From Flavobacteria bacterium MS024-2A (lineage in GTDB: Bacteria; Bacteroidota; Bacteroidia; Flavobacteriales; Flavobacteriaceae), in NCBI GenBank assembly GCA_905182305.1, contig CAJJBB010000009.1, positions 1-64,000 on the forward strand: 64,000 nt of DNA, read 5' to 3'. The translations under genes were made by a program, and so were the position numbers. This document shows, in pieces, positions 58,701-64,000 of this stretch (positions are counted from its first letter, which is position 1; every line of letters begins with the position of its first letter). The notes beneath the pieces were generated by a model. It worked only from the letters and a program-made list of their open reading frames with translations, searched no databases and was not told the origin of the DNA.

Positions 58701-59015
58701 TTAATTGAGGGGAAATTAGCAGATTTAAAAACTTCTATTTACCTAATTGAAACCATACTCTCAGGAAGTGATTCAAAAAGTGCTATTGGGGAAAGAAATC
58801 CTGCAGGAATGCAATCATACCTTCGTAATGCAATGAACGGATTAAGAAATAGTTATGGACCTACGGGTGTTCACAGAAAAAGCTTTGAAACGGCTAAAGA
58901 AATACTCATTTCAGTAAAAGCAAAGGTTATTAATATTGAGGCTTCTATATTACCAATTGAGGCAGCATTAAAAAATGCTGGAGCTCCACATATTAATGGA
59001 CAAGGTGTAAACTAA
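55764..59015 (+). CDS. VPS10/sortilin-like BNR-repeat protein, exported
   Basis: 1083 residues with a signal peptide (LLSIFIAVIIFPSQEITAQ). The first two-thirds form a multi-bladed propeller with many Asp-box repeats (ENAGTTWNP, DDGKSWNN, DDGGNNWKK, NRGESWTK, GDGGKTFNQ, NGGDSWRS, NGGSSWQK). The C-terminal third contains an Ig-like/beta region (KASKGSHRIAWNLTHFNP) and helical tail. Such proteins are abundant in Flavobacteriia and are often called glycosyl hydrolases, but no sialidase catalytic residues are evident. A terminator follows. Confidence 0.87.
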   Translation: MRTLLLSIFIAVIIFPSQEITAQRKKKNTKTTSKEVSLDAFKFRNVGPAFLSGRISDIVTHPDNENVWYVAVGSGGVWKTENAGTTWNPIFDDQSTYSTGCISLDPSNPSTVWVGSGENVGGRHVAYGDGVYKSTDDGKSWNNMGLKNSEHISEIIVHPTNSDIVWVAAQGPLWSKGGERGLFKTVNGGITWKQVLGNKEWTGVTDIMLDPRDSNVLYAATWDRHRTVAALMGGGPGTAIYRSDDGGNNWKKLEKGLPKSNMGKIGITISPQQPDVIYAAIELDRKQGGVYRSSNRGESWTKMSNTVSGGTGPHYYQELYASPHEFDRLYLMNVRVLTSGDGGKTFNQLPERNKHSDNHAIVFKDDDPNYIMLGTDAGIYESFDNAKTWRYIKNLPLTQFYKVAVNNAAPFYHIFGGTQDNGSAGGPSATDEREGIANKHWYKTLFADGHQSATDPVNDNIVYAETQQGGLYRVDLTSGEQVSIQPQASSGDPHERFNWDAPILVSPHNPSRLYFASYRVWKSESRGDDWTPISGDLTRNEDRITLPIMGRQQSWDNAWDVGAMSNYNTITSLAESPVQEGLLYAGTDDGFIQVSENGGDSWRSIPVTKLGLSSRSFVNDIKADLFDANTVYVALDNHKEGDFNPYLFKSMDKGMTWESISNNIPKRTLVWRIVQDPVKKNLLFTATEYGIYTSLNGGSSWQKLPGTPTISFRDLTIQKRENDLVAASFGRGFYVLDDYSALREFTEENLVKKAKLFSPRPAKWFIPRSKVGNTGADYYFAKNPEFGAVFTYHLSEDYKTQKQLRKIKEKKLKNENIPFPGWDALDLEATEKEAHVILTIQDTDGNLIQKINQKASKGSHRIAWNLTHFNPYAIPSNGNVRRSYNRSGGAMATPGNYSASLHIEKDGVVSDLDGPVEFKVIPIHNGVLKGSSYEKINSFRILLTELQSQVSGVQDVLNASKDKHKAMSLALSRSKIKPGLIEGKLADLKTSIYLIETILSGSDSKSAIGERNPAGMQSYLRNAMNGLRNSYGPTGVHRKSFETAKEILISVKAKVINIEASILPIEAALKNAGAPHINGQGVN

Positions 59016-59035
59016 AGAAGTTTATTTAAGTTTTT

Positions 59036-59067
59036 AAAAAGGCTGTTCATTAGGACAGTCTTTTTTT
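59036..59067. terminator. Rho-independent terminator between the BNR-repeat protein and MscS genes
   Basis: Stem AAAGGCTGT (59038-59046) with ACAGTCTTT (59055-59063), eight-base loop and T-run on the plus strand. Confidence 0.8.
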
Positions 59068-59073
59068 ATTTTC

Positions 59074-60315
59074 CTAACGAATAGGAGTTTGTGGAGACAA
59101 TTCAAAGCATACCAGCCCAAAATATTGAGTAGAAGCTAGTAAATGATCAAAAATATCAGCTGATATATGTTCGTAATTCTTCCAATCTTTATCAGAACAA
59201 AAAGCATATACCTCTAATGGAATACCTTGAGAAGTTGGGGAAAGCTGACGACACATAATAGTCATATTTGAATTTACCATTGGGTGTTCTTCCAAGTATG
59301 CTTCTGCATAATGTCTAAATAGCCCCAAATTTGTCAGGTTTCTACCGTTAATTAACATTGACTTATCGATGTCCCCATTCTTATTATGAGCTTCAATTTC
59401 AGTTTTCCTTGCTTGTAAAAAAGATTTAATACGTTCAATTTTCTCTAAATCTTTCAAAGCTTTGTCTTCCATAAAGTGAATACTATCAATTTTTATTAAT
59501 AGAGACCGTTTAATTCTTCTTCCTTGCGATTCACTCATACCACGCCAATTAATAAAAGAATCTGAAATGAGTTTATAAGTTGGTATAGAAGTGATTGTAT
59601 TGTCAAAGTTTTGAATTTGAACCGAAGAAAGACTGATGGAAATCACATCTCCATCTGCATTATTATTGGGCATACTGATCCAATCTCCAATTCGAACAGT
59701 ATCATTTACTGTAATTTGAACACTAGCTACAAACCCAAGAATAGTGTCCTTAAAAACAAAAAGAAGTACAGCGGATAAAGCTCCAAGTGTTGTTAAAAAT
59801 GTACCGATATCTTTTCCTGTTAAAACAGATAAAATCAGGATAATTCCAATAAACCATAAGAAAATCATAAATACCTGAATGTAACTATCTATTGGCTTAT
59901 CTTTAAAAGATGGGTATAGCTTTATGTAATCTTTCAGGGTATTAAGCAAAGCCATTATCAAATTAATTACTGCTACAATGGTAAGTGCTTCTAATATATT
60001 TTTTAATAAGGAAGATCCTGCAGGATAGTTTGAAATTACTGGTGGTAAAAATTCATATAAAAATAGAATTGGCAAAAAATGTGATATACGTTTAGCCGTT
60101 TTATTCTTTAATAATAGATCATCAAAACTAGATTTTGTTTTTTTAGCGAGTTTATTAAAAATTTGCAAAATAATTTTCCTTGTAAACCAGTATATCATAT
60201 AACTGACAGTGAGGAGAAATAAAATAATTAATGCTCTTCCTAAAAATTGAGCCCAGAAATTGTTTAATCCTTTTTCGGAAAGAAACGTTACAAAACGCAT
60301 TATTAAATCCATCAT
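59074..60315 (-). CDS. MscS family mechanosensitive ion channel
   Basis: 413 residues: about five membrane helices, then the MscS pore and beta domain (GALSAVLLFVFKDTILGFVASVQI; NDTVRIGDWISMPNNNADGDVISISL). The C-terminal region is larger than in E. coli MscS and resembles the YbdG group. It would gate on membrane tension under osmotic downshock. Confidence 0.9.
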   Translation of the reverse strand: MMDLIMRFVTFLSEKGLNNFWAQFLGRALIILFLLTVSYMIYWFTRKIILQIFNKLAKKTKSSFDDLLLKNKTAKRISHFLPILFLYEFLPPVISNYPAGSSLLKNILEALTIVAVINLIMALLNTLKDYIKLYPSFKDKPIDSYIQVFMIFLWFIGIILILSVLTGKDIGTFLTTLGALSAVLLFVFKDTILGFVASVQITVNDTVRIGDWISMPNNNADGDVISISLSSVQIQNFDNTITSIPTYKLISDSFINWRGMSESQGRRIKRSLLIKIDSIHFMEDKALKDLEKIERIKSFLQARKTEIEAHNKNGDIDKSMLINGRNLTNLGLFRHYAEAYLEEHPMVNSNMTIMCRQLSPTSQGIPLEVYAFCSDKDWKNYEHISADIFDHLLASTQYFGLVCFELSPQTPIR

Positions 60316-60419
60316 TTAAACTTAATTTAAGTAAACAAAATTAAGCAATTATGTTCTTCTTACAAGCCGTAAAATAGATCCAAATTCTTACACTTTTTTT
60401 TGAACTTACTATTCTCTAA

Positions 60420-61889
60420 TTATTTATCAGACTCTAGTAGTATTTTAGCTTGTTTTTCGATAGCGATTGTCAATAAAATGTAGTGGTCTTTTTGGGTTAA
60501 TGGATTCATCATCACGGTTCTTAGATATCTTTTGCCTTTAATTTCACATGATGTGATATAAAAATCACCTGTATTTATCAATTGATAGCGAAGTTCAAGT
60601 TGTTGTTTGTTTGTCAGTAAATCAGGACGGTATTGAAAACAAAGAATATTAGATTCTGGTTCATAGGGACAATAAAACTCTTCATGATTATTTAAAAAAT
60701 CATACAAGTCTCTTGCTTGTTGGAAGCTATTTTGGATAAAGTTACCTATTGCTTTTTCCCCCTCTAAAGCAAAACTCCAATATAGCTTCATTCCTAGAGC
60801 AGATTTTGTGCATTCAACGGTATAGGGCATAGAATCCATTCCAATGACATCTTCATCATGAAATACATAACTACCTTTTTGCTGAAAGGCGTTTATTTGA
60901 GAAATAACATTTTTGTAGAGAACGGCGGTGCAAAGCGCTGGGACTCGCATCATTTTGTGAGCATCCCATATTAATGAATCAGCACGTTCTATTCCTTTTA
61001 CTTTATGTTTGTCTTTTTCAGACAATAAAGCAGCAGCTCCATGTGCTCCATCTACATGAAACCATAGAGCATGTTTTTCACAAAAATCAGCTACACCTTC
61101 CAAATTATCAAAAAGGCCAGTAGAGGTTGCGCACGCATTTGCAACTATTGCCATTATACGTTTCCCTGCTTTTAATTGCTGATTATATACTTCTTCAAGG
61201 TTTTCTGTTATGAGTACTTCATTTTCATCAACCAATACAGGAATAAATGCATTTTTACCCATTCCCATTATAGAGAGTGCTCTAGTTATAGAATAATGTG
61301 CTGTACTTGGACCTATTACAATTAAATCTTTTGGAGATCCTTTTGTCCAGGCTTCGGGAGCAATTGCAGCTCTAGCCGCTGATAGTGCAGTTAGATTTGC
61401 AATTGAACCTCCATGTGTTAAAACACCACTTCCATTTTTTTTATTTAGTTTAAAATCATAAAGATCTTCACCCTTAAACCACCCTAAATGTTGCAACATC
61501 CAATTTATCATGAATCCTTCTAAGGTTGCTCCGGCTGGACCCATTTCATATAATGAGCTAGGGTTGTTAACGGTACCATGAATCCAATCAGGGATACCTG
61601 AAAGATCTTGAGGTACCGCTACCTGATGCCCCATATATTTTGGATTACGTAAATGGTTAGTATTGTCTAAATAGATAGAAATAAATTTTATCAATGCAGC
61701 AGTAGTTTTAAAACCATTTTTAAAATGATGCTCTGTTTGTAGTGCTTCTGCAATGCTTTTAGGACTTCTTTGATTTAGAACAAAAGTTTTTTCTTCACGG
61801 CTTTTCTCAATATAATCTTCCAGGAGTGCACTTATTTCAAAATTCACCTCTTTTAAAGGCAGTGTGTTTTGATCTTTTTGGTAGTTCAT
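60420..61889 (-). CDS. Pyridoxal-dependent amino-acid decarboxylase (group II)
   Basis: 489 residues. Group II features are clear: HGTVNNPSSLYEMGPAGATLEG, GVLTHGGSIANLTAL, HVDGAHGAA, and the PLP lysine in SLIWDAHKMMRVP. Relatives decarboxylate L-2,4-diaminobutyrate, aspartate, glutamate or aromatic amino acids; the substrate cannot be told by eye. The protein lacks an export signal. Isolated, with a wide gap upstream. Confidence 0.87.
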   Translation of the reverse strand: MNYQKDQNTLPLKEVNFEISALLEDYIEKSREEKTFVLNQRSPKSIAEALQTEHHFKNGFKTTAALIKFISIYLDNTNHLRNPKYMGHQVAVPQDLSGIPDWIHGTVNNPSSLYEMGPAGATLEGFMINWMLQHLGWFKGEDLYDFKLNKKNGSGVLTHGGSIANLTALSAARAAIAPEAWTKGSPKDLIVIGPSTAHYSITRALSIMGMGKNAFIPVLVDENEVLITENLEEVYNQQLKAGKRIMAIVANACATSTGLFDNLEGVADFCEKHALWFHVDGAHGAAALLSEKDKHKVKGIERADSLIWDAHKMMRVPALCTAVLYKNVISQINAFQQKGSYVFHDEDVIGMDSMPYTVECTKSALGMKLYWSFALEGEKAIGNFIQNSFQQARDLYDFLNNHEEFYCPYEPESNILCFQYRPDLLTNKQQLELRYQLINTGDFYITSCEIKGKRYLRTVMMNPLTQKDHYILLTIAIEKQAKILLESDK

Positions 61890-62400
61890 CGTTTAAAAGA
61901 TTTTGTTTGTGAAAATCTCAAAAATTCTGGATGAGATAAGCATAAAATACTCTCAACAAAATTTACAAACTTATTCATTGCTAGTTTTTTAATAATTAAA
62001 ATATTTTTTCGCATTGGAATTACAAATGTCAGAAACAATTTTTCTAATCCGTTCTGTATCATTGGGAAGTAATCTTTTTTCTATTTTTTTCCCGAAAAGA
62101 TTACATATCAAACGGCTAAAATATTTTTGATTTTATCTTCCATATTTGAAAATTTAATTCTATCAAATATATAAATCTTTTATTTTATTATTTAATAAAA
62201 TATTTGCTCAACTAGAATTTATATTCACTTGTAAAGTGAATAGTATTATATGTTTTAGATGTAAAATTTAACAATTTAAAATAGATCTATTAATCAGAAA
62301 GTATTCCAATTTAAATCACTTAATTTATGGCTAAATTTTAAAAAGAAAAAAACATTAAAAACTATACCTTAGGGCATGGTGTAAAGCAATTTTATATCTA
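61890..62400. other. AT-rich intergenic stretch
   Basis: About 510 bases with no plausible gene or RNA that I can see. It probably carries promoters for the divergent decarboxylase and DUF4249 genes. Confidence 0.5.
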
Positions 62401-63543
62401 ATGCTTCAAAAAAGAAGTCCTATTAGGATTAAATCATTAATAATTGGTTTATATCTTTTACTTCAATACGCCTGTATAGAACCTGTTCCAGCGATATTTG
62501 ATTACAAAGAAGATCTTATAATAATTGATGCAGTTGCATCAACTGTACCTGGAACAACTTTTGCTACCGTTAAAAAAACTTTTATTGAATATGGTCAATA
62601 CAAATCTGAATTTTTAACAGGTTGTACCGTAAGCTTAATCAATTCAGATACTCAGGAAGTTATTCCCTTTTTTGAGGGTTCAAATAGTTATCTAGTCTCA
62701 CCAGATTTCAAGATAACTTCTGGCTCAAGGTGGGAACTTGAAATCACTACTTTAGAGGGAAAAACATTTAAATCTTTTTCAGAAACAACACCTGATGAAG
62801 TTCGTATTGAATCTGTTTTTGAAACATATAATAAAGAAATGTCTTTTAATGAAGGTCTTGGTAAATATATTCCAGGGCATGAAATTCGTGTCGATTTTCA
62901 AGAACCAGAAGATCAAAAGAATTTTTATTATTTTCAATACCGTGCATATGAAAAAGAGATCTATTGTAAACTTTGTAATTATGGTGTTTTAAGAAATGGA
63001 GAATGTTTATCTCAAATAAATAATCCCCAAGCTAAAGATTATTACACATATTTATGTGATCAAACATGCTGGAAAGTTAGCTATAATCAAGAAATTTCAC
63101 TTTTTGATGATGCCTTCACTAATGGTAAAATGATTTCAAACCTCCTTGTTGGGAGAGTTCCTCTTAACAGCAAGCAAGCTGTTTTGGTTGAAATTTTACA
63201 ATTAAATATTACAGAAGAAGCTCATAAATATTATAAGACACTTAAGGATATAGTAGACAATAATAGTGGTTTTAATGCTCCCCTTCCTTCAGCATTAATC
63301 GGTAATTTTTATAATCCTTCTGACGATGAGGACCCTATTTTAGGAAGGTTTACTGCCGCTGCAGGTAATAACAAATCTTTATTTATTGAAAGAGGAAGTA
63401 TTCCCCAAAGGGCTCTAGGTGAGTATAAGCCCTCTGTTCCCGAACTTTTAGGAGATCCTTTACCGAATCCAATAACTTACGAATCTCCCTGCATTGAAGG
63501 ACGCTTTCGAACGACTATAAAACCATCGAGATGGGTAGAATAA
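62401..63543 (+). CDS. DUF4249 domain-containing lipoprotein
   Basis: 380 residues. The signal peptide ends in a lipobox-like LLQYACIEP, and the YKEDLIIIDAVAS opening and acidic Cys-containing middle (YCKLCNYGVL, LCDQTCWK) fit DUF4249. Family members are nearly always encoded next to a TonB-dependent receptor, as here, where the receptor gene starts 13 bases before this stop. Probably a surface lipoprotein assisting substrate capture. Confidence 0.85.
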   Translation: MLQKRSPIRIKSLIIGLYLLLQYACIEPVPAIFDYKEDLIIIDAVASTVPGTTFATVKKTFIEYGQYKSEFLTGCTVSLINSDTQEVIPFFEGSNSYLVSPDFKITSGSRWELEITTLEGKTFKSFSETTPDEVRIESVFETYNKEMSFNEGLGKYIPGHEIRVDFQEPEDQKNFYYFQYRAYEKEIYCKLCNYGVLRNGECLSQINNPQAKDYYTYLCDQTCWKVSYNQEISLFDDAFTNGKMISNLLVGRVPLNSKQAVLVEILQLNITEEAHKYYKTLKDIVDNNSGFNAPLPSALIGNFYNPSDDEDPILGRFTAAAGNNKSLFIERGSIPQRALGEYKPSVPELLGDPLPNPITYESPCIEGRFRTTIKPSRWVE

Positions 63544-64000
63544 AATCAAAAAAAATAAAATACGGATTATTGATGTTCTTCGCTTTTTTATTTTCGGATG
63601 GAATTCTTGCCCAACAAAATACATTAACACTTTCTATTACAGATAGTGAAACAAAAGATCCTCTTTCTAGCGTAACTATTCTGATTGATCCATGCAGCTG
63701 TGGGGGAATCACAAACGATAGTGGACTTCTTACAAAAAGATTAAAGCCAGATTCTTATACTTTAATAATTGAATATTTAGGATATAGAAAAGAAACAGTT
63801 AAGGTAGTTTTAGATAAAAATAAAACTTTAAACGTTTTGATGGAAGCCGAAGAGGAACAGCTTTCGGAAATTATTGTTTTAGCTAAAAAACGAAATCAAA
63901 ATGTGGAGAGTACTCAAATGGGAGTATTTGAATTAAATGCAAGAGATTTGATTAAAATTCCAACTGCTCTTGGAGAATTTGATGTTTTAAGAAGTATTAC
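63531..64000 (+). CDS. TonB-dependent receptor, cut by the window end
   Basis: First 156 codons of an outer-membrane receptor. Signal peptide (YGLLMFFAFLFSDGILAQQ), then a carboxypeptidase-regulatory-like domain (LSITDSETKDPLSSVTI; GLLTKRLKPDSYTLIIEYLGY), a linker (MEAEEEQLSEIIVLAKKR) resembling a TonB-box region, and the start of the plug (ELNARDLIKIPTALGEFDVLRSI). Overlaps DUF4249 by 13 bases, so the two are coupled. Confidence 0.87.
   Translation, partial: MGRIKSKKIKYGLLMFFAFLFSDGILAQQNTLTLSITDSETKDPLSSVTILIDPCSCGGITNDSGLLTKRLKPDSYTLIIEYLGYRKETVKVVLDKNKTLNVLMEAEEEQLSEIIVLAKKRNQNVESTQMGVFELNARDLIKIPTALGEFDVLRSI

Noticed and set aside
1-64000. CRISPR arrays, insertion sequences, prophage or integrase genes
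   Set aside because: None seen by reading both strands; no regularly spaced repeats and no transposase or integrase motifs.

Overview
The window is AT-rich bacterial chromosome, almost certainly from a marine member of the Flavobacteriaceae (Bacteroidota). The support is: promoters with a Bacteroidota-type TAnnTTTG -7 element; families largely confined to Bacteroidota (DUF6452/DUF6048, DUF4290, DUF2911, DUF4249, a ResB-CcsA fusion, DUF5117-type metalloprotease); a zapA-6S RNA neighbourhood; and a four-member photolyase/cryptochrome cluster that fits a sunlit habitat. No phage, insertion sequence, CRISPR array or conjugative module was seen.

Layout. 0.1-9.7 kb: ZIP metal transporter, rRNA methyltransferases (RlmL-like and a frameshifted RlmD), the DUF6452/DUF6048 envelope pair, ornithine aminotransferase, cysteine desulfurase, M23 peptidase, a coiled-coil protein and ZapA, followed by an unlabelled 6S RNA. 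9.9-17.1 kb (minus strand): glycerol uptake and catabolism (glpK-glpD-glpF), and an asparaginase-GMC oxidoreductase-subunit 3 set. 17.2-20.6 kb: CutC, TauE/SafE, EamA, DUF2911. 20.7-27.9 kb: one tightly packed plus-strand operon of SRPBCC, SDR, class I photolyase, DUF2256 microprotein, CRY-DASH, iron-sulfur (6-4) photolyase, a divergent fourth photolyase, and DUF2805. 27.9-36 kb: core genes (murA, DUF4290, DUF493, recQ, fmt, HU, YqgE, an aminotransferase class IV, START-like). 36-38.5 kb: small orphan proteins including a possible Cys-rich metallothionein-like peptide. 38.5-46 kb: sterol desaturase, tRNA-Met, a flavoprotein, then a translationally coupled PIG-L deacetylase / 28-residue membrane peptide / sodium symporter / DUF1569 operon. 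45.8-53 kb: Maf, KdsC-like phosphatase, DUF2520, CcsBA cytochrome c maturation, arginase. 53-64 kb: metalloprotease, sortilin-like repeat protein, MscS channel, PLP decarboxylase, and a DUF4249/TonB-receptor pair cut by the window end.

Function. Arginase and ornithine aminotransferase together make an arginine-to-glutamate-semialdehyde route. glpF/K/D make a complete glycerol-to-dihydroxyacetone-phosphate route. The photolyase operon is the most distinctive system here: four different flavoprotein homologues travel with an SDR that has lost its catalytic tyrosine and with two small proteins of unknown function.

Quality warning. At least seven genes are broken by single-base frame changes (rlmD, GMC oxidoreductase, fourth photolyase, AAA ATPase, fmt, DUF1569, and the signal peptide of the PIG-L gene). 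Six of these need removal of one base and one (fmt) needs addition of one. Because fmt and other housekeeping genes are hit, sequencing or assembly indels are the most likely cause, but the raw sequence cannot settle this.
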